DNA of 11,013 bases from Methanosarcinales archaeon (GCA_030606635.1 JAUWGA010000044.1:1-11013); one strand, 5' to 3'; shown: positions 1-6,717, counted from the first letter of the stretch. Notes: generated by a model from the sequence alone, not told the origin. Made by a program: numbers and translations.

Positions 1-2
1 CG

Positions 3-446
3 AAGCAGGTCCACATTACGATGAAGTTTCTTGGCGATGTTCCCGAAAAAAAGATTCCAAAGATCGAAGATGCGCTTTCGGGCGTAAACTCCGAACCATT
101 CACAGCAAAAGTTCACGGGGTTGGAGCATTCCCGAAACCAGGTTATGCGAGGGTGATCTATATCGGAGCAGATCCAGCGGAAACATTTACCAAGTTGTAC
201 GCAGAGGTGGAGTCGGCGTTAACACCGCTTGGGTTTAAGCGCGAGAAGCGTCCGTTCACCCCACATGCGACCCTTGCACGGGTAAAACATAACCCGGAAG
301 AGGCGCGAATGAGACTTAGAGATACGATCGAGCACCTGTCAGATATCGAGGTCGGAACGATGGATGTGGACACAATAAAACTGAAGAAGAGCACACTGAC
401 GCCGAAAGGCGCAATCTACGAAACACTAAAGGAAGTGCACCTATGA
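3..446 (+). CDS. thpR: RNA 2',3'-cyclic phosphodiesterase (2'-5' RNA ligase family), 5'-truncated by the window edge
   Basis: This is the C-terminal part of a 2H phosphoesterase of the ThpR/LigT family, cytoplasmic enzymes that hydrolyse 2',3'-cyclic phosphate RNA ends and can join 2'-5' linkages in vitro. The reading frame is open to the left edge. The first HxT motif (HIT, bases 12-20) lies before the first ATG at 21, so that ATG is internal and the real start is outside the window. Family members carry this motif near residue 40, so about 35-40 residues are missing. The second motif, HAT followed by LARVK, lies at about 261-284. Both catalytic histidines are therefore present. The stop overlaps the start of spt5 in ATGA (443-446), which implies translational coupling. 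Family assignment is strong; the physiological substrate in archaea is not settled. Confidence 0.9.
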   Translation, partial: KQVHITMKFLGDVPEKKIPKIEDALSGVNSEPFTAKVHGVGAFPKPGYARVIYIGADPAETFTKLYAEVESALTPLGFKREKRPFTPHATLARVKHNPEEARMRLRDTIEHLSDIEVGTMDVDTIKLKKSTLTPKGAIYETLKEVHL

Positions 447-898
447 GCGAAGAATCTGTCTATGTGGTGAAGACCACTGCGAACCAGGAGCGTTCGGTCG
501 CAAACATACTCGGACAACTTGCGCTGAGGGATCATTACGACATACGCGCGATACTCGTGCCTGATGAACTGCGCGGCTACATACTGGTCGAGTCAGGTGA
601 CCGCGACGAACTTGCCCAGGCGGTCCAGATGGTGCAACATGCAAGATCACTGGTGCAGGGCGAATCCAACATCGAGGAGGTGGAGCACTTCCTGACACCG
701 AAACCAACCGTCACCGGCATATCGGTCGATAGCATCGTGGAACTCATCTCGGGACCGTTTAAGGGTGAGAAAGCGAGAGTGAAGCGTGTTGATGAGGCAC
801 ATGAAGAGATCACGGTCGAGCTCTTTGAGGCGATGGTGCCGATACCTGTTACTGTGCGTGGCGATCATGTCAGGGTGCTCAAGCGGGAAGGCGAATGA
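443..898 (+). CDS. spt5: Transcription elongation factor Spt5 (archaeal NusG homologue)
   Basis: A 151-residue protein with the usual archaeal Spt5 layout. An NGN domain covers about residues 4-85 (YVVKTTANQE start, RGYILVE in the middle). A KOW domain covers about 92-150 (VELISGPFKGEKARVKRV). In the known family Spt5 binds Spt4, closes the RNA polymerase clamp over DNA and raises processivity. The ATG at 443 overlaps the thpR stop by four bases, and a GGAAG element at 431-435 lies seven bases ahead. In many Euryarchaeota spt5 lies between secE and the L11-L1-L10-L12 ribosomal genes. Here the upstream neighbour is thpR and the downstream one a lipoprotein, so the usual cluster is not present on either visible side. 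Length and motifs look intact. Confidence 0.95.
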   Translation: MSEESVYVVKTTANQERSVANILGQLALRDHYDIRAILVPDELRGYILVESGDRDELAQAVQMVQHARSLVQGESNIEEVEHFLTPKPTVTGISVDSIVELISGPFKGEKARVKRVDEAHEEITVELFEAMVPIPVTVRGDHVRVLKREGE

Positions 899-934
899 GC
901 TATAAGACATAAGACCCGGAAGCGGTGGTAAAAT

Positions 935-1381
935 ATGAACGCCAGAATCCTGACGTGCATGATAGCGGTAATTGTAGCGGTCGCGGTCTCTGGCGGGTGC
1001 ATGGAAAAAAGCGGGGTCGAGGTCGCTGATGTGGAGCAGGTGCGAGGATACGCCGATCCGGTCACTGAAAATATCCTTGTGGCGATGAATGAGGGCGATT
1101 ACGCCATTTACTCTGAAGATTTCGATCAGACGATGAAGAACGCTATGACTGAGGCGGTCTTCGATGAGACAAACACAGTCATCAGATCAAAGATCGGGGA
1201 TTACGTCTCAAAGGAATTCTGGAAAGCGGAGAGCAAAGACCAGTACACGATCGTTTACTATAGGGCGAAGTTCACTGACGAGCCTGCTGATGTCACTGTC
1301 AGGGTCGTCTTTCAGGAGATTAATGGAGAGATGAAGGTATCCGGGCTGTGGCTCGATTCGCCAGAGTTACGTAAACCATAG
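935..1381 (+). CDS. Putative lipoprotein with DUF3887-like domain
   Basis: A 148-residue exported protein. Residues 1-21 form a signal peptide with a hydrophobic core (MIAVIVAVAVSG) ending in SGGC, so Cys22 is the probable lipidated residue; the box is slightly atypical, with Ser at -3. Residues about 38-145 have the pattern of DUF3887: a helical start with alternating acidic residues (ENILVAMNEGDYAIYSEDF), then strands in which the chain folds as a small NTF2-like alpha+beta domain (YTIVYYRAKF, VTVRVVFQ). No catalytic residues are evident and the role is unknown. A GGTGGT ribosome site at 924-929 lies five bases before the ATG. A TATA-like TATAAG at 901-906 would start transcription only a few bases before the start codon, so it may be read from spt5 or from its own promoter. 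Confidence 0.75.
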   Translation: MNARILTCMIAVIVAVAVSGGCMEKSGVEVADVEQVRGYADPVTENILVAMNEGDYAIYSEDFDQTMKNAMTEAVFDETNTVIRSKIGDYVSKEFWKAESKDQYTIVYYRAKFTDEPADVTVRVVFQEINGEMKVSGLWLDSPELRKP

Positions 1382-1495
1382 GGGCGGAACTGTCTGAAAA
1401 TCTATCGATTCATCACTGCGGTGGGAATGTAGTGATGGTTTGGGTAGTGCCTTTGGGGCTGCCAGACACCACGTAACGTGACAGTCTCCCAGCCG
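1382..1495. other. Intergenic segment with strong hairpin potential (candidate structured RNA or terminator)
   Basis: Two stem-loops can be drawn by hand. The first pairs 1411-1417 with 1431-1437 (CATCACT/AGTGATG, 7 perfect pairs) and can extend inward through GU, CG and GU pairs to a 7-base loop (GTGGGAA, 1421-1427). The second pairs 1457-1461 with 1490-1494 (GGCTG/CAGCC), 1464-1467 with 1484-1487 (AGAC/GTCT) and 1470-1473 with 1477-1480 (CACG/CGTG). TGTCTG at 1391-1396 is also complementary to CAGACA at 1463-1468, which gives an alternative long-range stem enclosing the first hairpin. No T-tract follows. The segment lies before the likely TATA box of the next gene, so it belongs to the end of the lipoprotein transcript or to an independent RNA. 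It matches no RNA family that I recognise. Confidence 0.35.
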
Positions 1496-1497
1496 CA

Positions 1498-1507
1498 AAA
1501 GATTTAA
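1498..1507 (+). promoter_or_regulatory. TATA-like box for the dehydrogenase gene
   Basis: An AT-rich AAAGATTTAA element sits 36-45 bases before the ATG at 1543. It would place initiation near 1530. A GAGGA ribosome site at 1532-1536 with six-base spacing follows. Confidence 0.4.
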
Positions 1508-1542
1508 CATCCCGATGCCAATCCTGTTCTTGAGGAACGAAC

Positions 1543-2673
1543 ATGGCACAATACAAGATTCCAGTGATCCCGGGCGACGGCATCGGTCCGGAGATCGTCG
1601 CAGAGGGCAGGAAGGTTCTGGATGCGGCAGGAGAGGCGTACGGATTCGATATAGAATGGATCGAGTATCCGCACGGTGCAGAACATTACTTAAATACCGG
1701 GGAACTGCTCTCAGAGGATACGCTTAAGGAACTCTCCGGATACGATGCGATCTATCTCGGATCGATCGGCGATCCACGTATCCCCCCAGGGGTGCTTGAG
1801 CAGGGGATTTTATTAAATGCTCGATTTTATTTCGACCAGTACATCAATTTAAGACCTGTTAAACTTCTGAAAGGAGTCGAGACTCCGCTGAAGGGTAAAA
1901 CACCGGAAGACATCGATTTCGTCGTGGTGCGGGAGAACACCGAGGACCTGTATATCGGCGTCGGTGGGCGGGCTTCAGCCGGCAAGAGCCGCGGTACCGC
2001 TGAGATCGTGCGCAATCTGTACCATGTGAAGTTCGGTCTGGACGTCGAGACCGACGCCGACGAGATCGCTTACCAGATAGGGATGATCAGCAGGCAGGGG
2101 ACTGAGCGGGTGATCCGTTACGCATTCGAACTTGCATCCACGCGGGAGAAACAGCTTGCGTCCGTTGACAAGGCAAACGTGATGACCGACATCTACGGGT
2201 TCTGGAGAGAGGTCTTCACATCGGTCGCAGGCGAATATCCTGACATCGAGACCGATTTCAACTTCGTGGATGCGATCTGCATGTGGTTTGTGAAGAACCC
2301 TGAGTGGTTCGATGTGTTGGTAACGCCTAACATGTTCGGGGATATCATCACCGATCTCGGCGCGATGATCCAGGGCGGACTCGGGCTTGCACCGGGCGGG
2401 AACATCAATCCGGACGGCGTCTCCATGTTCGAGCCGATACACGGGAGTGCGCCAAAGCACCGCGGTCTGAACAAGGTCAACCCGATCGCAACGATCTGGG
2501 CTGGCGCAATGTTAATCGAGCAACTCGGCGAGCGCGACGCTGCAAACACAATCGTTGGTTCGATCGAAGCGAACCTGCTGGAAGGGGCTGTCAAGACGTA
2601 CGATCTCGGCGGATCGTCAGGCACCAGCGATGTCGGGGATGATATTGCAGGAAGAGTGATGCAGGCGCGGTGA
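1543..2673 (+). CDS. Isopropylmalate/tartrate/isocitrate-type beta-decarboxylating dehydrogenase
   Basis: A complete 376-residue member of the 3-isopropylmalate/isocitrate dehydrogenase family, which oxidises and decarboxylates (2R,3S)-type 2-hydroxy acids with NAD(P)+ and Mg2+. Visible landmarks are the N-terminal IPGDGIGPE (8-17), substrate arginines in NAR (94), NLRP (104) and VVRENTEDLY (130), Lys210 in the KANV motif, Asp243, and the family signature NMFGDIITDLG (263-273) carrying metal-binding Asp267 and Asp271. The substrate loop around FDQYINLRPVKL resembles tartrate/D-malate dehydrogenases more than classical LeuB. The cofactor loop reads HGSAPKHRG (300-308), with Lys where NAD-type LeuB has Asp, as in NADP-type isocitrate dehydrogenase. 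Annotation pipelines would probably call it leuB. It stands alone, with no leuC, leuD or leuA visible, so the substrate is uncertain. The GAGGA site at 1532-1536 fixes the ATG. Confidence 0.85.
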   Translation: MAQYKIPVIPGDGIGPEIVAEGRKVLDAAGEAYGFDIEWIEYPHGAEHYLNTGELLSEDTLKELSGYDAIYLGSIGDPRIPPGVLEQGILLNARFYFDQYINLRPVKLLKGVETPLKGKTPEDIDFVVVRENTEDLYIGVGGRASAGKSRGTAEIVRNLYHVKFGLDVETDADEIAYQIGMISRQGTERVIRYAFELASTREKQLASVDKANVMTDIYGFWREVFTSVAGEYPDIETDFNFVDAICMWFVKNPEWFDVLVTPNMFGDIITDLGAMIQGGLGLAPGGNINPDGVSMFEPIHGSAPKHRGLNKVNPIATIWAGAMLIEQLGERDAANTIVGSIEANLLEGAVKTYDLGGSSGTSDVGDDIAGRVMQAR

Positions 2674-2730
2674 GGTGCCGCAAGCCGATCACTATCGCAC
2701 AAAGACCGATGTCAGATCACGCTGCACCGG

Positions 2731-2738
2731 AATAATTT
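2731..2738 (+). promoter_or_regulatory. TATA-like box for the histidine kinase gene
   Basis: AATAATTT lies about 45 bases ahead of the ATG at 2780. Transcription from it would begin near 2760, downstream of the GTG at 2675. That argues for the ATG at 2780 as the true start. Confidence 0.35.
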
Positions 2739-2779
2739 CTCCGCACCCGAACAGGCAGGGCGGAGGGAGCATAGGGAAT

Positions 2780-3598
2780 ATGAAGCGATATACGGATGGC
2801 ACTGAAGGGGGCATACATGCCATGGAGCATGGCCAGAGGTCGGATGAGCGAGAGCGGCACCAGCGCGAAGAACAACTCTCCGAAGAACTTGCCGAGGCAA
2901 ACAGACTTCAGGAGATGCTGGTCAGCATCATGAGCCACGATCTCAGGAGCCCCCTCTCCGTGATTGTCGGCTATAGCGGGCTTATCAAGAAGCAGTCGGA
3001 CGATGAGATCGTCAAAAGATTTATAGATAAGATAGGGAATGCCGCGATGCATGCCGACGAGATGATCGGGGATATAAAAACGTATTCAAAAGTAAAAGGG
3101 GGAGTTTCCGAGAATGATCTTGGAAAGCTCGATCTGAATGCGATGTTGTCCGAGATACTCAGGGGTTTGGATGGGAAAATAGAAGAACGTGGCATAACAA
3201 TCGATATAAAGTACCAGACTGGCAAGAGCTACCCCGTACTCGGGACCGAACTCCTGAAGAATGCATTCCTGCATACCATCGACAACGCGATCAAGTACAG
3301 TCCCGAGCACGCAACGGTCACCCTGACACTCGATGGCGAGGGGTCTGATTGGGTATTCGGGGTTTCTGATCACGGGGATGGCATACCTGATGATGAGAAG
3401 GAATCGGTATTCGAGCGTTTCATGCGAAAGGAGAAGCGTGGGATAAAAGGCAGCGGAATCGGGCTTGCGATCACGAAAAGTGTGGTTGATGCGCACAACG
3501 GGAATGTCCGGATCGAGGACAATCCGGGTGGCGGGTGCATATTCTACATAACGGTGCCGAAGGCGAATGCGAAAGTTCGGGATGCCGTAACTTTTTAA
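2780..3598 (+). CDS. Soluble sensor histidine kinase (HisKA + HATPase_c)
   Basis: The product (272 residues from this ATG) is a two-component sensor kinase without membrane segments or a recognised sensor domain. A charged, probably coiled-coil stretch (about residues 18-46) leads into a HisKA dimerisation domain whose H-box reads MSHDLRSPLS, with phospho-acceptor His53. The ATPase domain follows with an N-box (DNAIKYSP), G1 (DHGDGIP), F-box (VFERF) and G2 (GSGIGLAI). The first Asn usual in the N-box is His (LHTIDNA), but the essential second Asn is kept. The frame is open back to a GTG at 2675, one base after the previous stop. The added 35 residues are Pro/Gly/Arg-rich and unlike a domain, and a GGAGGG at 2762-2767 together with the TATA-like box favours 2780; an ATG at 2822 is also possible. 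No response regulator is adjacent, so it is an orphan here. Confidence 0.85.
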   Translation: MKRYTDGTEGGIHAMEHGQRSDERERHQREEQLSEELAEANRLQEMLVSIMSHDLRSPLSVIVGYSGLIKKQSDDEIVKRFIDKIGNAAMHADEMIGDIKTYSKVKGGVSENDLGKLDLNAMLSEILRGLDGKIEERGITIDIKYQTGKSYPVLGTELLKNAFLHTIDNAIKYSPEHATVTLTLDGEGSDWVFGVSDHGDGIPDDEKESVFERFMRKEKRGIKGSGIGLAITKSVVDAHNGNVRIEDNPGGGCIFYITVPKANAKVRDAVTF

Positions 3599-3600
3599 TA
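3592..3600 (+). promoter_or_regulatory. TATA-like box for the glycosyltransferase gene
   Basis: TTTTTAATA overlaps the histidine kinase stop and lies 55 bases before the ATG at 3655. Initiation near 3625 would leave a leader of about 30 bases. Confidence 0.4.
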
Positions 3601-3654
3601 TCCGCCCACATCTAACCGGATATCAGGAAACCATACATCAGGAAGCCGATATCG

Positions 3655-4377
3655 ATGACCGAAGTTTCACTCGTACTCCCTGCATACAACGAAGCAGAGG
3701 GCTTGGAAGGGACTGTAAGACAGACCGCAGAGGCGTTACATGAAATAACCTCGGACTTCGAGATCATCATCGCAGAAGACGGTGCAATCGACGGGACAGA
3801 CAAAATAGCAGAAAAACTTGCAGAAGAACACTCTTACGTAAAGCATCTGCACAGTGATAAACGATTGGGGCGCGGAAGCGCATTGAACCGGGCATTCAAA
3901 TCCGCATCCGGCGATATTCTTGTCTATATCGATGTTGACCTCGCAACCGACATGACCCACCTCTCAGAACTGATCGGCAAGATACGTGACGGCTACGATC
4001 TCGCAACAGGGTCGCGCATGATGCCCGGGAGCGATGCTGTGCGGTCAGCAAAACGCGGGTTTGCGAGCAAGGGATTTAATTTTCTGGTGCGGACGCTTCT
4101 TAAATCAAAATTATACGATCACCAGTGCGGATTCAAAGCATTCGGGCGGGACGCACTCTTTGATCTGCTGGATCAGGTGAAGGATGAGCACTGGTTCTGG
4201 GATACCGAGATTCTGGTTCGGGCAGAGCGTTCCGGTTATCGGGTGGCAGAGTTCCCTGTGAGATGGAGACCCGGGAGCGCGACCAAGGTCGACCTGAAGC
4301 GGGATGTGGTCGGGATGGGTGGAGCGATTCTTCGATTGCGGCGGGAGTTGAACGTGCGCAATATCAGGGGAGTATAG
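3655..4377 (+). CDS. GT2-family glycosyltransferase, dolichyl-phosphate-sugar synthase type
   Basis: A 240-residue GT-A fold enzyme of family 2, related to Dpm1/Alg5 and to the catalytic half of archaeal AglD. These transfer a sugar from a nucleotide donor to a polyprenyl phosphate on the inner membrane face. Motifs in order: LVLPAYNEAEG (7-17); EDGAIDGT (41-48), a variant of the common DDGSTDGT; RLGRGSALNRA (70-80); the metal-binding DxD as DVD (93-95); the acceptor-side QCGFKAF (157-163); and WFWDTEILVRA (180-190). There is no C-terminal membrane domain, unlike full-length AglD. A separate flippase-like membrane protein (7607-8554) matches that missing half. The gene has its own TATA-like box, and a hairpin follows the stop. 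Sugar and acceptor cannot be read from the sequence. Confidence 0.9.
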   Translation: MTEVSLVLPAYNEAEGLEGTVRQTAEALHEITSDFEIIIAEDGAIDGTDKIAEKLAEEHSYVKHLHSDKRLGRGSALNRAFKSASGDILVYIDVDLATDMTHLSELIGKIRDGYDLATGSRMMPGSDAVRSAKRGFASKGFNFLVRTLLKSKLYDHQCGFKAFGRDALFDLLDQVKDEHWFWDTEILVRAERSGYRVAEFPVRWRPGSATKVDLKRDVVGMGGAILRLRRELNVRNIRGV

Positions 4378-4378
4378 G

Positions 4379-4399
4379 ACCACGAATCTGCACCGTGGT
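4379..4399. terminator. Hairpin between convergent genes, possible transcription stop
   Basis: ACCACG (4379-4384) pairs perfectly with CGTGGT (4394-4399) around a nine-base loop, immediately after the GT2 stop. A weaker outer pairing of GATACC (4411-4416) with GGTATC (4459-4464) spans the rest of the 104-base convergent gap. No T-tract is present, and archaeal termination usually relies on T-runs, so this is only a candidate. Confidence 0.3.
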
Positions 4400-4481
4400 A
4401 AGTCAACAGCGATACCGGAAGCCTGCCATGCAGATCGTATGTCTCATGCGTTGTGATCGGTATCAACCATGATACTTGAAT

Positions 4482-6551
4482 TTAACCGATCTCTATACTT
4501 CCAGCCGCCGCCTGCAGGATCATGAGCGCATCGAGGGAAGTGACCTGTCCATCATCGTTTACATCCGCATCAGCACGGTACTCACCGCGGACAGCCATCT
4601 CAAGCGCAATTACGGCATCTGCTACTGTGATGTTCGCGGGTACCTTTTTAAGAAAAATAGGATTTGTATATACTCGATACCCTGTATCCGTAGTTGCATT
4701 TATTCGGATGTACGAATCCGTATCCGAAGGGATATAGCTCTGTAAATCATTAAATGTTATATTGCCCTCTAAATTGGCAGGAGCTAAACTTAAACCTGAT
4801 ATTTCCGTTTCATTTCCTCCAATGATCCCTCGGTGGACATAGATATGATCTACGTTTCCGAATTCAGATGTTGATGCCCATTGCAGATTCAAAGAAAAAT
4901 CGCGTCCAGCAATCTCATCGCCGATGATTGCAGTCTCACCGTGCTCGTTAGTTATATTAAAGACCACTAATGGGCCATCTGTCATTATAGAGTGACCGCC
5001 TTTAAGTGAATCGAGAATTGCATCTTCACCGAAGTCCTTGGCATATATATAAGTTCTGATGCACCCCATGGCAGCATCCCAGTCTCTTGCTGAGCCTACA
5101 TAGGGTATACCGGTGCAATAATAATGATTGTTAAAATCACCGTGGGCATCGGTGCCACCTATCGCATAGATATGTTTCCCAGACAATAATAAATCAATCC
5201 AAATATCCAAACCTTCGTTTAGATATTGTTCCCACTCTCCGGTTTTCCCATTCCAAAACTCCAAGCCATGCAACCCTGTACTTTGGTAATCAGCATCAGT
5301 CCAGTTCCCGCGATCAAGGAACCAAGCTTCACCATCACTGGGATGTGCAGTAGGATGTGCGGCATAACTAACACCACCCTGATCAGTTACATTATCAATA
5401 ACATCCTGAAGATGCCAAGTTTCCTGATCTACTTCATACGGCTTGTCTCGATTTCCGGGAATAAAATTATCTATATTATATGCAAGAAAATGTACAACAT
5501 CGCTATCTGCGTTGTATGTTGAAACTTCTTCGCCTACTATTAGCTTAAATTCGGGAGTATCATGAATCTGGCATTCGTCCTTAAGGCATTGCCATTTACC
5601 AATCTCCTCAGGTGAATCGAGATCGAATGAATGATCGGTGATGGTGATCCAGTTCAATCCAACCGTTTTACCGGCATCTCTGGTTGCTTCAATAGGGTTT
5701 CCGAACTCCACCATGTTATCGGTATAAATGCTGTGATAGTGCGTATCCCCTGGATACCAATCAGAGAGTGTCGGGAGCGGACTATCACCAATATTTATCC
5801 TGAGATGACTATGCGCATCATAATCCGGATCGAAAATACCGCCGTTTTCATCAAATACAACGTGAAGGTATACTATACCATTCAATCCATGTTCTGTCGG
5901 ATCGAGCCATATGATATTATACCAATCTCCCGCTTCATACAAATTATACACATAATTATCAACGCATATACCATACCACGTACTGTTTAACAGTATATCT
6001 CCATTTACACTGTCACTTTCGTCTTGATTCGGATCAAGGTAAATTGATATGTGTCCTATGTCATAGTCAAAATCCGTTGCATCTTTTACCATCAAAAGAA
6101 TCGGTAACATATTGTTTGGTTCAACTCTCCAGGGAGCATCTGCAAAAACATCCTTGTTTTGCGAATTAAAATTCAATGGAATGATAGTAGTTTCGTTTGC
6201 CTCGAGTATATAACCCACATCATTGTTATTATCTTCCCAGACAGTTCTATGACCGCTGAATTGAAAATACACTGAATATGTTCCGGGATCTACATTGAGC
6301 ACGACATCAGTAGGATCGGTGATATTTGTCGTCCATACGATCTCCTCTCCCGCAAGAGTGGTTTTTGCAAGTTTAAGATTAAGTGGTGTGAACTCAGCCG
6401 ATCGTATGGATTGTGCGTGTACACTATTATCACCAGCCACTGGTTCCAAATCGAAAATCAGAGTGCTTGAACCAGTTGCACATGCGCCACTTACAAAGAT
6501 TGATGTGAATAAAACTGAAATAATTAGCAGCAAAGTTGGTTTATTCGCCAT
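4482..6551 (-). CDS. Secreted PHP-domain (CehA/McbA-like) metallohydrolase with C-terminal dockerin-like module
   Basis: A 689-residue exported protein. A signal peptide covers residues 1-25 (hydrophobic LLLIISVLFTSIFVSG, then an A-x-A site; SGAC could instead be a poor lipobox). Residues about 28-260 are beta-rich and unassigned. The PHP catalytic domain spans about 264-530: HYH (271-273), TDHS (305-308), a Glu-rich GEEVS (340-344), VHF (353-355), AAHPTAHP (397-404) and GGTDAHG (465-471) supply the His/Asp/Glu metal ligands of CehA/McbA-type hydrolases. Residues about 531-636 look like a beta domain. Residues 641-685 are dockerin-like: one degenerate helix (ITVADAVIALEMAV) and one complete EF-hand-like loop (DVNDDGQVTSLDALMILQ). 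Ten NxS/T sequons occur. The substrate is unknown; phosphoesters or other esters are possible. A GGTGA site at 6558-6562 with six-base spacing fixes the start. The body is AT-rich, the dockerin end GC-rich. Confidence 0.85.
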   Translation of the reverse strand: MANKPTLLLIISVLFTSIFVSGACATGSSTLIFDLEPVAGDNSVHAQSIRSAEFTPLNLKLAKTTLAGEEIVWTTNITDPTDVVLNVDPGTYSVYFQFSGHRTVWEDNNNDVGYILEANETTIIPLNFNSQNKDVFADAPWRVEPNNMLPILLMVKDATDFDYDIGHISIYLDPNQDESDSVNGDILLNSTWYGICVDNYVYNLYEAGDWYNIIWLDPTEHGLNGIVYLHVVFDENGGIFDPDYDAHSHLRINIGDSPLPTLSDWYPGDTHYHSIYTDNMVEFGNPIEATRDAGKTVGLNWITITDHSFDLDSPEEIGKWQCLKDECQIHDTPEFKLIVGEEVSTYNADSDVVHFLAYNIDNFIPGNRDKPYEVDQETWHLQDVIDNVTDQGGVSYAAHPTAHPSDGEAWFLDRGNWTDADYQSTGLHGLEFWNGKTGEWEQYLNEGLDIWIDLLLSGKHIYAIGGTDAHGDFNNHYYCTGIPYVGSARDWDAAMGCIRTYIYAKDFGEDAILDSLKGGHSIMTDGPLVVFNITNEHGETAIIGDEIAGRDFSLNLQWASTSEFGNVDHIYVHRGIIGGNETEISGLSLAPANLEGNITFNDLQSYIPSDTDSYIRINATTDTGYRVYTNPIFLKKVPANITVADAVIALEMAVRGEYRADADVNDDGQVTSLDALMILQAAAGSIEIG

Positions 6552-6557
6552 AGGATA

Positions 6558-6562
6558 TCACC
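6558..6562 (-). promoter_or_regulatory. Ribosome binding site of the PHP-domain gene
   Basis: Minus-strand GGTGA, complementary to the archaeal 16S rRNA tail, lies six bases before the ATG at 6551 and confirms that start. Confidence 0.7.
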
Positions 6563-6610
6563 CATTTTCTCGCTTTAGGCACTGCCAGTTCTGTATGGGC
6601 AGGTTCGTTT

Positions 6611-6640
6611 AGAGTACGGTACGTCCGTGATCTCTACTCT
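6611..6640. repeat. Inverted repeat upstream of the PHP-domain gene
   Basis: AGAGTA (6611-6616) is the reverse complement of TACTCT (6635-6640), and inside it ACGG (6616-6619) pairs with CCGT (6625-6628). The element sits in the 166-base gap between two minus-strand genes, 60-90 bases before the PHP start and 80-110 bases after the membrane-protein stop. It could be an operator, a leader hairpin or a terminator. A TATA-like CATTTATG (minus strand, about 6652-6659) lies just upstream, which would put the repeat near the transcription start. A smaller hairpin (6582-6586 with 6598-6602) follows. Confidence 0.35.
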
Positions 6641-6717
6641 ATTTAGGAGCACATAAATGTATAGGTGTTTTGTCAATGTCGTTATTTGTTTATTGCAGCA
6701 TTTGATTATTTAATATA

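Noticed and set aside
21..446. ATG at 21 as the start of thpR
   Set aside because: The catalytic HxT motif is encoded at 12-20, immediately before it, and the frame is open to the edge, so the ATG is internal.
1975..2702. Minus-strand open frames of 161 and 169 residues opposite the dehydrogenase
   Set aside because: The plus strand encodes a complete conserved enzyme there. The antisense frames have no domain pattern or start signal.
2675..2779. GTG at 2675 as the start of the histidine kinase
   Set aside because: The extra 35 residues look non-coding, and a TATA-like box and GGAGGG site lie downstream of it, favouring 2780. It is not fully excluded.
5226..5990. Plus-strand open frames opposite the PHP gene (98 and 119 residues)
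   Set aside because: They have Ile/Tyr-rich low-quality composition and no ribosome site, and are antisense shadows of a clearly coding minus strand.
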